From: Pseudomonas aestuarii | GTDB lineage: Bacteria > Pseudomonadota > Gammaproteobacteria > Pseudomonadales > Pseudomonadaceae | NCBI RefSeq assembly: GCF_027988105.1 | Contig: NZ_JAQJZJ010000005.1 | Span: 372,001-436,000, forward strand | Direction of reading: 5' to 3' | Length of the DNA stretch: 64,000 bases | Made by a program: the position numbers and the translations under genes | Shown: piece after piece, positions 1-9,329 of the stretch | Position numbering within the stretch: position 1 is the first letter of the stretch | Layout of the letters: every line of letters begins with the position of its first letter | Notes under the pieces: model-generated | What the model saw: the letters and a program-made list of their open reading frames with translations, nothing else | Database searches by the model: none | Told to the model about the DNA's origin: nothing

Positions 1-627
1 GTGTGCACTGTCGCGCTCGAAATCCCAGGGCGCCCGGCGGCGCACCCCGCGGCGTTTTTCTGCCGGTAGGCCCTGCGGCCAGTCGTCGGGAATCAGTAAC
101 TCGACCGGATTGAGGCGCTCCAATTCGGCCAGCAGGTTCTCCCAGCCTTTGATTTCCAGCACGCTGAAGCGGCCGCTGGTGATGTCCAGCACCGCCAGGC
201 CGAACAGCCGCTCGTCACCGAGTACGGCGGCCAGCAAATTGTCGCGCCGCTCGTCGAGCAGGGCTTCGTCGCTGACCGTGCCGGGGGTGATGATGCGTAC
301 CACCTGGCGCTCCACCGGACCTTTGCTGGTGGCCGGGTCGCCGATTTGTTCACAGATGACCACCGACTCGCCGAGCTTGACCAGTTTGCCGAGGTAGCCT
401 TCGGCCGCGTGGTAGGGAATCCCGCACATGGGGATGGCCTGGCCGGCCGACTGGCCGCGAGCGGTGAGGGTGATATCCAGCAGCTTGGAGGCCTTTTTCG
501 CGTCCTCGTAGAAGATCTCGTAGAAATCGCCCATGCGGTAGAACATCAGCTGATCGGGGTGCTGGTTTTTCAGCCTCCAGTACTGCTGCATCATGGGCGT
601 GTGAGAACTAAGATCGCTTTGGCTCAT
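1..627 (-). CDS. mutS: DNA mismatch repair protein MutS, N-terminal part (cut by window edge)
   Basis: About 209 codons stay open from an ATG at 627 leftward to the window edge. The protein begins [20 protein letters not shown] and carries the MutS mismatch-recognition segment near residue 36, with Phe and Glu in the GDFYE motif that stacks on and bonds the mispaired base. The connector domain follows ([19 protein letters not shown]). MutS recognises mismatches and recruits MutL. The ATPase part lies outside the window. The gene is divergent from pncC, with only 78 bases between the start codons, so the promoters must sit close together. The identification is firm; only the truncation limits it. 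Confidence 0.96.
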   Translation of the reverse strand, partial: MSQSDLSSHTPMMQQYWRLKNQHPDQLMFYRMGDFYEIFYEDAKKASKLLDITLTARGQSAGQAIPMCGIPYHAAEGYLGKLVKLGESVVICEQIGDPATSKGPVERQVVRIITPGTVSDEALLDERRDNLLAAVLGDERLFGLAVLDITSGRFSVLEIKGWENLLAELERLNPVELLIPDDWPQGLPAEKRRGVRRRAPWDFERDSAH

Positions 628-705
628 CGTTTTAACTGTCCGGCTGAATCGCAAAAGCGCCTAGTGTACGGTATCCCCTTGGCTGGCTTTAACCCCGGAG
701 TGCAG

Positions 706-1218
706 ATGACTGTGAATGATCAACGCCTGACCCGGCTGGCCGCCGAACTGGGTCAGCGATTGCAGGCGCAAGGTGCGCAGGTAAGTACCGCCGAGTCCTG
801 CACTGGCGGCGGCATCGCAGAGGCAATTACCAGAATCCCAGGCAGCTCGGCCTGGTTCGAGGCGGGTTATGTCACCTATTCCAATAGGCAGAAGAGCCAG
901 CAGTTGAGGGTGCCCGAGGCGTTGTTCGCTACTGTGGGGGCGGTCAGCCGCGCGGTGGTCGAAGCCATGGTCCGTGGCGCCCAGGCGCAGAGCGGGGCGC
1001 GTTATGCGGTAGCGGTCAGTGGTGTGGCCGGGCCGGATGGCGGCTCGACGGAGAAACCGGTGGGCACCGTGTGGCTGGCTTGGGGTGACGGCGAACGGCT
1101 GTTCAGCACACGTCGCCAGTTCGCTGGCGACCGCGGCGAAGTTCGCCGACAAACGGTCGAGGCCGCGCTGGAAGGACTGTTGCGCGTGATTGCGCAAGAA
1201 AATCCAAATGCAGGGTAG
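706..1218 (+). CDS. pncC: Nicotinamide-nucleotide amidohydrolase PncC (CinA C-terminal domain protein)
   Basis: A 170-residue single-domain CinA_C protein. It deamidates nicotinamide mononucleotide to nicotinate mononucleotide in NAD recycling. Family motifs are present: STAESCTGGGIA near residues 26-37, the GYVTYSN segment, and SGVAGPDGG with KPVGTVW further on. The frame is open far upstream, but that part is only the antisense of mutS, so the ATG at 706 is chosen; it gives the usual length of about 165 residues. The gene lies directly before recA, the classic cinA-recA order of gammaproteobacteria, although recA has its own SOS promoter in the gap. Confidence 0.93.
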   Translation: MTVNDQRLTRLAAELGQRLQAQGAQVSTAESCTGGGIAEAITRIPGSSAWFEAGYVTYSNRQKSQQLRVPEALFATVGAVSRAVVEAMVRGAQAQSGARYAVAVSGVAGPDGGSTEKPVGTVWLAWGDGERLFSTRRQFAGDRGEVRRQTVEAALEGLLRVIAQENPNAG

Positions 1219-1227
1219 GCGAGGGAC

Positions 1228-1256
1228 TTGCCCTGTGGAATAATACTGTCTACTTA
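1228..1256 (+). promoter_or_regulatory. Likely sigma-70 promoter of recA
   Basis: TTGCCC at 1228-1233 followed after 17 bases by TACTTA at 1251-1256 fits a -35/-10 pair. The -10 element lies inside the LexA box, as expected for a LexA-repressed promoter. The assignment is inferred from spacing only. Confidence 0.55.
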
Positions 1257-1261
1257 TACAG
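1246..1261 (+). promoter_or_regulatory. LexA (SOS) box of recA
   Basis: CTGTCTACTTATACAG is a perfect CTGT-N8-ACAG LexA operator. It lies 47 bases before the recA start codon and overlaps the predicted -10. LexA binding here would repress recA until RecA-stimulated LexA autocleavage. Confidence 0.93.
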
Positions 1262-1308
1262 TTGTTAATGGCCGCTAGCAGGCCCTTCTTTATTACGTGA
1301 GGACTTCA

Positions 1309-2346
1309 ATGGACGAGAATAAGAAGCGCGCCTTGGCGGCAGCCTTGGGCCAGATCGAAAAGCAATTCGGCAAGGGCGCGGTCATGCGCATGGGCGACCA
1401 TGAGCGCCAGGCGATTCCGGCCATTTCCACCGGCTCGCTCGGTTTGGACATTGCCCTGGGTATTGGCGGTCTGCCGAAAGGCCGGATCGTGGAGATCTAC
1501 GGCCCCGAGTCTTCCGGTAAAACCACCCTGACCCTGTCGGTGATCGCCGAAGCGCAGAAGCTTGGTGCTACCTGTGCCTTCGTCGATGCCGAGCATGCCC
1601 TGGATCCCGAATACGCCGGCAAGCTGGGCGTGAATGTCGATGACCTGCTGGTATCGCAACCGGATACCGGTGAGCAGGCGCTGGAAATCACCGACATGCT
1701 GGTGCGCTCCAATGCCGTCGACGTGATCGTCATCGACTCCGTGGCGGCCCTGGTGCCGAAGGCGGAAATCGAAGGCGAGATGGGCGACATGCACGTGGGT
1801 TTGCAGGCTCGCCTGATGTCTCAGGCACTGCGCAAGATCACCGGCAACATCAAGAACGCCAACTGCCTGGTGATCTTCATCAACCAGATCCGCATGAAGA
1901 TCGGGGTGATGTTCGGTAGCCCGGAAACCACCACTGGCGGTAACGCGCTGAAGTTCTACGCCTCGGTGCGCCTGGACATTCGCCGCACCGGCGCGGTGAA
2001 GGAGGGCGACGAAGTGGTCGGCAGCGAAACCCGGGTCAAGGTGGTAAAAAACAAGGTGGCGCCGCCGTTCCGTCAGGCTGAATTCCAGATCCTCTACGGC
2101 AAGGGCATCTACCGCAATGGCGAGGTTATCGACCTCGGCGTGCAACACGGTCTGCTGGAGAAATCCGGTGCCTGGTACAGCTATCAGGGCAGCAAGATCG
2201 GCCAGGGCAAGGCCAATTCGGCCAAGTACCTGGAAGACAACCCGGAAGTGGCACGCACTATCGAGGGTCTGGTCCGCGAGAAGTTGCTGGTGGCCAGCAC
2301 TCCGGCCAAGGCCAGCGCAGACGATCTGGCCACCGCCGAGGCCTGA
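1309..2346 (+). CDS. recA: Recombinase RecA
   Basis: A 345-residue RecA of normal length. It forms the ATP-dependent filament on single-stranded DNA for homologous pairing, and acts as LexA co-protease. Walker A (GPESSGKT, residues 65-72), the VDAEHALD segment, Walker B ([10 protein letters not shown]) and the L2 region ([22 protein letters not shown]) are intact. A GTG 12 bases upstream is in frame, but that sequence (GTGAGG) is the ribosome binding site, so the ATG at 1309 giving MDENKKRAL is the start. SOS control is shown by the LexA box upstream; recX follows after 10 bases. Confidence 0.99.
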   Translation: MDENKKRALAAALGQIEKQFGKGAVMRMGDHERQAIPAISTGSLGLDIALGIGGLPKGRIVEIYGPESSGKTTLTLSVIAEAQKLGATCAFVDAEHALDPEYAGKLGVNVDDLLVSQPDTGEQALEITDMLVRSNAVDVIVIDSVAALVPKAEIEGEMGDMHVGLQARLMSQALRKITGNIKNANCLVIFINQIRMKIGVMFGSPETTTGGNALKFYASVRLDIRRTGAVKEGDEVVGSETRVKVVKNKVAPPFRQAEFQILYGKGIYRNGEVIDLGVQHGLLEKSGAWYSYQGSKIGQGKANSAKYLEDNPEVARTIEGLVREKLLVASTPAKASADDLATAEA

Positions 2347-2356
2347 TTCGTAGATC

Positions 2357-2821
2357 ATGCCTGTCGTACTGGATAACCTCGTCGCGGTGCGCCGAGCAGC
2401 CATGGATCTACTGGCGCGTCGCGAGCATGGGCGCGTCGAGTTGAGCCGCAAGTTGCGTCGGCGTGGCGCCCCAGTCGAGCTGATCGACACAGCCCTCGAG
2501 CGCCTGGCGCAAGAGGGCCTGTTATCCGAAGCGCGTTATCTGGAAAGCTTTGTCGGCTATCGCGCGCGTGCCGGTTATGGGCCGTTGCGCATTCGTGAAG
2601 AGCTGATCCAGCGTGGCTTGTCCCGGCCCGATGTCGAGCAGGCGTTGCGCGACAGCGGCATCGACTGGTGCGAGCAGCTGGAACAAACCTGGCGCCGCAA
2701 GTTTGCCGGCCAGTTGCCGGGCGATGCTCGTGAGCATGCCCAGCAGGGCCGCTTCCTCAGTTATCGCGGTTACCCACTGGATCTGATCAGCCGCTTGTTA
2801 CGCGGCCTGGATCTGGATTGA
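2357..2821 (+). CDS. recX: Regulatory protein RecX
   Basis: A 154-residue, Arg-rich, all-helical RecX. The family inhibits RecA by capping or destabilising its filaments, so it tempers the SOS response. The three-helix repeats are visible ([20 protein letters not shown], then [20 protein letters not shown], then [20 protein letters not shown]). The gene starts 10 bases after recA and ends just before a strong terminator, so the two form one transcription unit. Confidence 0.95.
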   Translation: MPVVLDNLVAVRRAAMDLLARREHGRVELSRKLRRRGAPVELIDTALERLAQEGLLSEARYLESFVGYRARAGYGPLRIREELIQRGLSRPDVEQALRDSGIDWCEQLEQTWRRKFAGQLPGDAREHAQQGRFLSYRGYPLDLISRLLRGLDLD

Positions 2822-2832
2822 AATACCCTTTG

Positions 2833-2860
2833 AACCCGGAGCCTGCACTCCGGGTTTTTT
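2833..2860 (+). terminator. Rho-independent terminator of recA-recX
   Basis: A 9-bp stem AACCCGGAG / CTCCGGGTT around a six-base loop, followed by a T run. It lies 11 bases after the recX stop codon. Confidence 0.9.
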
Positions 2861-3057
2861 GTTGGCGATGCACCCGTTATCTGCTGATGGCAAAGCGGGC
2901 GGCGCTTCGCAGCAGGCAGGCAAGACCCCAATTCAGCAGCGGTGGGCTGCACAGCCACCCTTAAGAGTAGGATTTTTGTTTACTGGACGGTCGTGCTTGC
3001 CGGCAGTGGTGGACGGGCGATATCCGTCATAACTGGCTGACCATGCTGCAACAGTGA

Positions 3058-4137
3058 TCAGCTTGGCTGTTGCCAGTGCTGCGGCAGGTTGATCAGATCC
3101 AGCAATTCGCGCAAGCGGCCGTGGTCGCGGCTATTGAATGCAAAGGCCAGGCGAGTCAGATGGCAGAGTTCCGGTTCGTCCTGCTCGGTCTCGCAATAAG
3201 CCTGCTGCTGAAAACCACCACTTTTACACAGACCGATGAAGTCGAGGTTCAGCTGCTGCATGGCCGCTTGATTGAGTGGGTGGTTGAGACGAATCACATA
3301 GCGATCCTTGAGCCAGCGGCTGGAGTGGTAATTGCGATAGAACTGCGTGATTTCATCGGCTGCCTCCGTCGCGCTGTGCACCAGGCGCACCAGATGTCGG
3401 TCGTCGGGCAGGACATAGCGGTTATCCACCAGCTGGTTGTCGATGAAGGTCATGGCCTCTTTCCAGAAACTACCCCCAGGTTGATCGAGCAGTACCACGG
3501 GCACCAGAGGACTCTTGCCGGTTTGAATCAGGGTCAGTACTTCGAGTGCTTCATCCAGGGTGCCGAAGCCGCCAGGGCACAGCACCAGACCATCGGCCTC
3601 CTTGACGAAGAACAGTTTGCGCAGGAAGAAGAAGTGAAATGACAGCAGGTTGCTGGTGCCATGCACGGTGGCATTGGCACCCTGTTCGAAGGGCAGGGTG
3701 ATATTGAAACCCAGGCTGTTCTCCAGGCCCGCGCCTTCATGGGCGGCTGCCATGATGCCGCCGCCGGCACCGGTCACCACCATCAAGTCGTGCCGCGCCA
3801 GGGTGGCGCCGAGCTCACGGGCCAGGGCATACAGCGGGTGGTCGGGCGGTGTGCGTGCCGAACCGAATACGGTGACTTTACGCCGCCGTTTGAACTGTTC
3901 CAGTGAGCTGAAGGCGTGCTCCATTTCACGCAGGGTTTGCAGCATGATCTTGGCGTCCCAGCGATTGCGGTCGGCTTGGGCCATGCGGATCACCGTGATC
4001 AGCATGTCGCGATACAGCGGCAGGTTCGGGCTGTCGCCGGGGACGACCAAGGTAACCAGCTCGTCGACTTTATCGGTAAGGTCGATGCCACTGGTCTGGA
4101 AGTGGCGGGATAGGTAATCGTCCGGTTCGTAAGGCAT
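3058..4137 (-). CDS. LOG-family Rossmann-fold protein (lysine-decarboxylase-like nucleotide hydrolase)
   Basis: A 359-residue protein with the LOG / TIGR00730 core: TVFGSART near residue 89, GAGGGIM at 123-129, and PGGFGTLDE at 188-196, the PGGxGTxxE site. Family members such as LOG enzymes and PpnN cleave the N-glycosidic bond of nucleoside 5'-monophosphates; despite older names they are not lysine decarboxylases. The extra N- and C-terminal regions resemble the longer proteobacterial type. The ATG at 4137 is preceded by AAAGGAG at good spacing; an upstream in-frame start at 4197 has no support. I recall the same kind of gene near recA in P. aeruginosa (PA3615). Confidence 0.85.
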   Translation of the reverse strand: MPYEPDDYLSRHFQTSGIDLTDKVDELVTLVVPGDSPNLPLYRDMLITVIRMAQADRNRWDAKIMLQTLREMEHAFSSLEQFKRRRKVTVFGSARTPPDHPLYALARELGATLARHDLMVVTGAGGGIMAAAHEGAGLENSLGFNITLPFEQGANATVHGTSNLLSFHFFFLRKLFFVKEADGLVLCPGGFGTLDEALEVLTLIQTGKSPLVPVVLLDQPGGSFWKEAMTFIDNQLVDNRYVLPDDRHLVRLVHSATEAADEITQFYRNYHSSRWLKDRYVIRLNHPLNQAAMQQLNLDFIGLCKSGGFQQQAYCETEQDEPELCHLTRLAFAFNSRDHGRLRELLDLINLPQHWQQPS

Positions 4138-4709
4138 TCGACCGCTCCTTTCTGGATGCCGGCGGGATTCTTTCGCTATCGTGCAAGCTCCAATCATAGT
4201 CAGAGTATGGCTGGCGCTTGTGCATTGGAAGCGCTAAACATCTGAGCAGGTTGCAGAAAACCCCGAGCCTGGATAGCCGCCAGCGCTGCAGCTTGAGCGT
4301 TTTCCCGCTCGCCAGCACGCAGCAGGAGACCCGGGCGCTTGGGAGAAAATCCGCCGACTGCGACCGCTTCCAGGTCGCTACGCGCCGCCCCCTACCCCCG
4401 ACAAAGCAGTGGTCCGCCGGGCGCCACTCGCCGCCGGCAGTGCACCGTCGATTGCCAGAGCGACACACAATCGGGCGCACGGAGCAGCCGCGCTGCGCTG
4501 CCTGGAGGCGTTCGCCTGATGGCGCTCGATGTTTCACAGCCACTGAGTCCCCGGTCACCGGTGCGGCAGGGCGTGCAGCTGCCGGGCTGATCGGGGTAGT
4601 CCCAGGGCCGGCGCCAGCAGGGGCAGATGGCAACCCCACGACTGCAGCCCCGTGCCTCGGGTTCTAGGGGATACAGTTGAGGGGGCTGTCGCCGCCGTCC
4701 CACGGTGGC
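4138..4709. other. Intergenic region without a recognised gene
   Basis: This 572-base gap separates two minus-strand genes. Frames are open on both strands, but none has a ribosome binding site or recognisable protein features. It should hold the LOG gene promoter near its left end. I see no repeat or clear hairpin terminator. Confidence 0.5.
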
Positions 4710-6113
4710 TCAGATGGCGATCTGCTCGCCTGGCTCGGGAATGTTGGCAATCCAGTTGAGGCGCTCGCGCAGGGTTTGCTGCAGCACCTGCATTTTCTCC
4801 AGTTCGCCATGCACCAGGTACAGCTCGGGGTGATGGTCGAAATGGCTGACCCAGTCGAGCAACTGCGACTGCCCAGCATGGGCGGAAAAACCGCCGAGGG
4901 TGTGGATCTGCGCTTTGACCGCGATGCGCTGGTGAAGCATCTTCACCGTGCTGGCACCGTCGACTATGGCGCGTCCCGGGGTGCCTCTGGCCTGGAAACC
5001 GGGGAACACCACATGGCAATCCTCGCGCCAGAGGTTGTGCTTGAAGTGGTGGGCGATGCGCCCGCCAGTACACATGCCGCTGCCGGCGATGATGATGGCA
5101 CCGCTCTTGATCCGGTTGATCGCCATGGACTCATCCGGGGTTGGGGTGCAGCGCAGGATCGGCAACCAGTCCTCGATATGCCTGGTTTGCTTGGGCGCTA
5201 TGTCCGCCTGATCGTTCGGGTCAAACAGGTGTTGAAAGCGCGAGTAGATGGCATTGGCGCGAATGGCCATGGGGCTGTCGAGGAACACCACCTGCTGCGG
5301 CAGGCGGCCCTCCTGGTAGAAACGACCGAGGTAGTAGATCAGGTCCTGGGTACGACCGACGGCGAAGGCCGGAATCAGTACGTTACCGCCGTCACGATGG
5401 GCTTGCTGGAGAATTTCGGCCAGTTCATCCAGGGTGTCGTCGCTGTTACGGTGATCGCGATCGCCATAGGTGGACTCGAGTAGCACCAGATCGGCGCGGT
5501 CGAGCGTGGTCGGTGGGTGCATCAGGGGCGAGCAGGTATTGCCGAGATCACCGGAAAACACCAGGCGCCGGGTCAGGTGATGATCCTGTACCTGCAATTC
5601 GACGATGGCCGAGCCCAGGATATGGCCGGCATCGTGAAAGGTTACCTGCACGCCCTTGGCCACTTCGATGGGCTGGCCATAGGCCTGCGGGCGCCTTTGT
5701 GTCAGCGCCTGCTCGGCATCCTCGGTGGTATACAGCGGACTGAGCGGTGGTTTGCCCAGGCGTGCACGCCACTTGTTCTCCCACTCGGTATCCTTTTCCT
5801 GGATCTGCGCCGCATCCAGCAGCATCAGTTCCATCAGTTCACAACTGGCATCGGTGGCGAAAATAGGCCCGCGATAACCGGCGCCAGCCAGTTTGGGCAA
5901 TAAGCCGCTATGGTCGATATGGGCATGGGAAATCACCACCGCATCCAGGCTCAGCGGATCGAAGGCGAAGGGCGCACGGTTGCCTTCGTCCTCTTCGCGG
6001 CGGCCCTGACGCATGCCGCACTCAAGCAGCACCTTGGCGCCGTCGCGGCTTTCGATCAGGTAGCAGGAACCAGTGACTTGCTGAATCGCGCCAAGGAAGC
6101 TGAGAAGAGCCAT
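4710..6113 (-). CDS. MBL-fold RNA-specific nuclease with beta-CASP domain (YSH1/CPSF-like)
   Basis: A 467-residue protein with the zinc motif HAHIDH at residues 63-68, metal ligands H164 (DAGHILGS) and D189 (FSGDLGN), then a beta-CASP domain and the RMMBL part (SGMCTGGRIAHH, FPGFQARGTPGR, GGFSAHAGQSQLLDW). Relatives are metal-dependent RNA endo- or exonucleases of the CPSF73/Ints11/TTHA0252 group. It is divergent from the phosphoketolase-like gene 128 bases away, the same pairing I remember at PA3614-PA3613. The RNA substrate is unknown. No signal peptide; cytoplasmic. Confidence 0.87.
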   Translation of the reverse strand: MALLSFLGAIQQVTGSCYLIESRDGAKVLLECGMRQGRREEDEGNRAPFAFDPLSLDAVVISHAHIDHSGLLPKLAGAGYRGPIFATDASCELMELMLLDAAQIQEKDTEWENKWRARLGKPPLSPLYTTEDAEQALTQRRPQAYGQPIEVAKGVQVTFHDAGHILGSAIVELQVQDHHLTRRLVFSGDLGNTCSPLMHPPTTLDRADLVLLESTYGDRDHRNSDDTLDELAEILQQAHRDGGNVLIPAFAVGRTQDLIYYLGRFYQEGRLPQQVVFLDSPMAIRANAIYSRFQHLFDPNDQADIAPKQTRHIEDWLPILRCTPTPDESMAINRIKSGAIIIAGSGMCTGGRIAHHFKHNLWREDCHVVFPGFQARGTPGRAIVDGASTVKMLHQRIAVKAQIHTLGGFSAHAGQSQLLDWVSHFDHHPELYLVHGELEKMQVLQQTLRERLNWIANIPEPGEQIAI

Positions 6114-6241
6114 GTTGGAAATCCTTGATGATGGTCAATACGCTCAGGGTGCCGCGAATGATGGTCGCCGGCCTTGATGCATATCAGGGTGCCGGCTGCT
6201 TGGTGTGTCCTAGACTGGGCGAAAACTCCAGGAGAGCACCC

Positions 6242-8647
6242 ATGTCGCAATTATTGCCAAGTGCCCGTGAGCTGGCCGCCCATGCCTTGGTCGAACCTGA
6301 GTTCGCCGCTTGGCAGCAGGGCTATGGCCCGGTAGAGCATAGCCCAGAGACCTGTGCGGCGGTGTTCCGCATGGCCCATCAACTGGTGCAGGCGGGTAAG
6401 CAGCCGGACCTGGCCAGCGTCTATGGTTTGCTGCGCGCCCTGGACCGGCTGAACGCCGCCGGTTTATGGCTGGTGGTGCATATGACCTATGCCCGGCGCG
6501 TGCGTCTGGACGGCATGGCCCTGGAGCCGGGCGACTTCAAGGTAAAGCCCGAGGGCCATACTGGCGGCGCCTTGAACATGGTGCCCGGCTACGCGGCCTA
6601 CCTGGCGCTGAATGCCCTGACCGGGGAAACCCGTGGTTGGCTGATGGGGCAGGGGCACTGTGTGGCGGCGGTCGAGGCGCTGAATCTGTTGACCGCCAAC
6701 CAGCACCCCGAACAGGCCGCACGTTACAGCTGCGATGAAGTGGGGATGAGCCGGCTAGTGGCAGATTTCTACAGCTATGCCCAGGCCGCCGATGGCGCGC
6801 CGGGTGTGCCTCTGGGCAGTCACGTCAATGCACATACCGCTGGCGGTATTGCCGAAGGGGGCTATCTCGGCTTTGCCGAGTTGCAGTACTGCCACCTGCC
6901 GCTGCCGGGTGAAAAGCTGGTGGCTTTTTTGTCCGACGGCGCGGCCGAAGAGCAACGTGGCAGCGATTGGATGCCGCGCTGGTGGCGGGCAGAAGACTGT
7001 GGCATGGCGCTGCCCGTGATGATCGCCAACGGCCGCCGTATTGAGCAGCGCACGGAACTGGGCACGCTAGAGGGGCTGGAAGGCTTTTGTCAGCACCTGC
7101 GCCACTGCGGTTTCGATCCGATCAGCTTCGATGGGCGCGACCCGGCGGCTTTCGTCTGCGCCCTGTGGCAGATGGAGCAGCGCCTGGGGCATCGGGTTGC
7201 CGAGTTGCACAGCGGCATCCTGCGTTACCCGCTGCCCATGCCTTATGCGATCGCCGTAACCAAGAAGGGCTTCGGGTTCTATGGTGCAGGCAGTAATGCC
7301 GCGCACAATCTGCCGTTGCCGGCCAATCCCCATCTGGATGATGCCGCGCGCGGGCTGTTCAATCAGCATGCTGCCGGCCTCTGGGTAGCGCCCGACGAGT
7401 TGCTCCAGGTCTGTGCGCAGTTCCGCTGTGGGCGCGCCGAGCGTGCGCTGGAGCGTGATCATCGGTTGGCGCTGCGCCAGCCGGCCGCATTGCAACTGCC
7501 TGAGCTGCACTATCACGGGCAAGACTGCTCGCCGATGTCGGCGCTGGACCGCTTTTTTGTCGACTTGGTGAAGGCCAACCCGCACCTGCGACCGCGAGTG
7601 GGCAATCCGGATGAGCTGGCCAGCAATCGCCTGAAAGGCGTTCTGCATGCGCTCAAGCATCGGGTCTGTGTGCCTGAAAGCGCCTTGGAAGCAGTGGATG
7701 GCGCGATTATCACCGTGCTCAACGAGGAGGCGGTGGTGTCCGCCTGCCTGGCCAATCAAGGCGGCCTGAACCTGGTGGCGAGTTATGAGGCCTTCTGCGT
7801 GAAGATGCTCGGCGCCGTGCGCCAGACCCTGATCTTCGCCCGTCAGCAGAAAGAAGTGGGGCGCCCTGCGGGCTGGCTTGGCTGGCCGTTGGTGGCGACT
7901 TCGCATACCTGGGAAAACGGCAAGAACCAGCAGTCTCACCAGGACACCAGCTTCTGCGAGGCGCTGCTCGGCGAGATGAACGATATGGTGCGGGTGCTTT
8001 TTCCTGCCGACCATAACTCACTGCTGGCCCTGTTGCCGGCGGTCTATCAGGCGCGCGGACAGCTGGCTTGCATTGTCAGTCCCAAGCGCGAGCGCCCGTT
8101 CCAGTTCGATCAACAGCAAGCCGAACAACTGGCCCGCGATGGCGCTATCCTGCTGGATCAGCACGAGGGTGCCGATCCCGTGCTGCTGATCGCCAGCGGC
8201 GCTTATCAGTTGAGCGAGATGCGTCGTGCGGCAGTGCGCCTGAGTGAGAAAAAATCTGCCTGGCGTTTGATTTACCTGCAGGAACCAGGGCGTTTTCGTG
8301 AGCCACGGGATCACTGGGAGGCACCAGCGCTGGCGCCTGCCGCAATCCGCAACGAGTTGTTTCCTGCGCAGTATCCGCGCCGCGTACTGCTGACCCATAT
8401 GCGCCCGGAAGTGGCGCGCGGGCATCTCTGGCCGATCCTTGGCGATGCCCGCTGCAACCGGGTACTGGGTTATCGCAACCGCGGTGGCACCCTGGACGAG
8501 GCTGGCATGCTGTTCGCCAACCAGGCCACCTGGGCACATGTGTTGCAAGCGGTCACAGAGGTGCTGGGCATCCCCGCACAGAAGCTGCTGAGTCGCGAGG
8601 AGCGGGCTGCCCTGGCCGGCCAGGGCAAGCCCGAATGCCTGCGCTGA
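6242..8647 (+). CDS. Divergent phosphoketolase-family ThDP enzyme
   Basis: An 801-residue protein with the overall phosphoketolase layout: N-terminal ThDP region (GHTGGALN 105-112), second ThDP region near 205-240, and a C-terminal region with FPADHNSLLALLPAVYQARG. Classical enzymes cleave xylulose 5-phosphate or fructose 6-phosphate to acetyl phosphate. Here the signatures differ: EGGYLGF at 205-211 instead of EGGELGY, and SDGAAEEQ at 231-238 instead of GDGEAETG. Some Pseudomonas homologues are named xylulose 5-phosphate 3-epimerase, so the reaction is uncertain. The ATG at 6242 has AGGAGA six bases upstream; the in-frame extension from 6125 does not. Confidence 0.8.
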   Translation: MSQLLPSARELAAHALVEPEFAAWQQGYGPVEHSPETCAAVFRMAHQLVQAGKQPDLASVYGLLRALDRLNAAGLWLVVHMTYARRVRLDGMALEPGDFKVKPEGHTGGALNMVPGYAAYLALNALTGETRGWLMGQGHCVAAVEALNLLTANQHPEQAARYSCDEVGMSRLVADFYSYAQAADGAPGVPLGSHVNAHTAGGIAEGGYLGFAELQYCHLPLPGEKLVAFLSDGAAEEQRGSDWMPRWWRAEDCGMALPVMIANGRRIEQRTELGTLEGLEGFCQHLRHCGFDPISFDGRDPAAFVCALWQMEQRLGHRVAELHSGILRYPLPMPYAIAVTKKGFGFYGAGSNAAHNLPLPANPHLDDAARGLFNQHAAGLWVAPDELLQVCAQFRCGRAERALERDHRLALRQPAALQLPELHYHGQDCSPMSALDRFFVDLVKANPHLRPRVGNPDELASNRLKGVLHALKHRVCVPESALEAVDGAIITVLNEEAVVSACLANQGGLNLVASYEAFCVKMLGAVRQTLIFARQQKEVGRPAGWLGWPLVATSHTWENGKNQQSHQDTSFCEALLGEMNDMVRVLFPADHNSLLALLPAVYQARGQLACIVSPKRERPFQFDQQQAEQLARDGAILLDQHEGADPVLLIASGAYQLSEMRRAAVRLSEKKSAWRLIYLQEPGRFREPRDHWEAPALAPAAIRNELFPAQYPRRVLLTHMRPEVARGHLWPILGDARCNRVLGYRNRGGTLDEAGMLFANQATWAHVLQAVTEVLGIPAQKLLSREERAALAGQGKPECLR

Positions 8648-8745
8648 AACAGCCCGGCCGAGGGTGGCAAGTCAAGTCGCTGTGTGGCCTGCGCTGCGGG
8701 TCATTAACGCGCCCGGCAGGTGCCGCGGCCTGACCCATGGCCTAT

Positions 8746-9144
8746 CTATGGGGCGCAGTCGCTGTTACTGAAGCGCTCGCTGACGATCGGGCGATTGGTC
8801 TTGTACTCGCTGAACTCGTAACGCAGGACGGCGCCACGCGCCAGTAACTGGCGATAGCCCGGGTTGCGGCACACGCTGTTGGCCAACTGTGCGCGCACAC
8901 TGTCCGGGTTGCCGCGCATCTGCGCGGCGTGGTCGGGGCGCACGCTCAGATGATTGACCAGTTCATTATCGTCAACGCTGTAACCTTGATCGAGAATGTC
9001 CGCGTTGATCGCCCGTGGCGTGCCAACGCTGCTTTCGCGGGCGACTCGTTCAAGGGTCTTGCTCAGCTCGAAATTGTTCAGCGATGCGGCTTGAGCGAGC
9101 ACGGGTAGGCCAAGGGCGAGGATTACAGCGATCAGGCGCGGCAT
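8746..9144 (-). CDS. Secreted PA3611-like protein (quorum-regulated virulence factor family)
   Basis: A 132-residue exported protein. The N-terminus (MPRLIAVILALGLPVLAQA) is a signal peptide with AQA-like cleavage near residue 19. The mature part holds two cysteines (SVCRNPG and SDCAP) that could form a disulphide. The sequence resembles PA3611 of P. aeruginosa, a small secreted protein annotated as a quorum-sensing-regulated virulence factor of unknown mechanism, and the location in the recA neighbourhood agrees. The upstream in-frame ATG at 9183 would put residues before the signal peptide, so 9144 is preferred. Confidence 0.8.
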   Translation of the reverse strand: MPRLIAVILALGLPVLAQAASLNNFELSKTLERVARESSVGTPRAINADILDQGYSVDDNELVNHLSVRPDHAAQMRGNPDSVRAQLANSVCRNPGYRQLLARGAVLRYEFSEYKTNRPIVSERFSNSDCAP

Positions 9145-9329
9145 AGGATTCTCCAGAGTCGGTTCGAAGCCTTCGACAGGCATGAGCCTGCAGAGGTTCA
9201 GCAGGTAACCATCTTACTTGCCTGCCGCGGTTTACCCCACCTGCAATCGCGGCGGCTTTGTTAGACTGGCGGGCTTACCGCCCCAGGATCCCCCATGCCC
9301 TCAACTTATCGCCGCGCAGCGCTTTGCGC

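Noticed and set aside
346..705. N-terminal extension of the pncC frame
   Set aside because: It is the antisense of mutS; the ATG at 706 gives the normal single-domain length.
1297..1308. GTG as recA start
   Set aside because: GTGAGG there is the ribosome binding site; RecA proteins begin with MDENKKRAL here.
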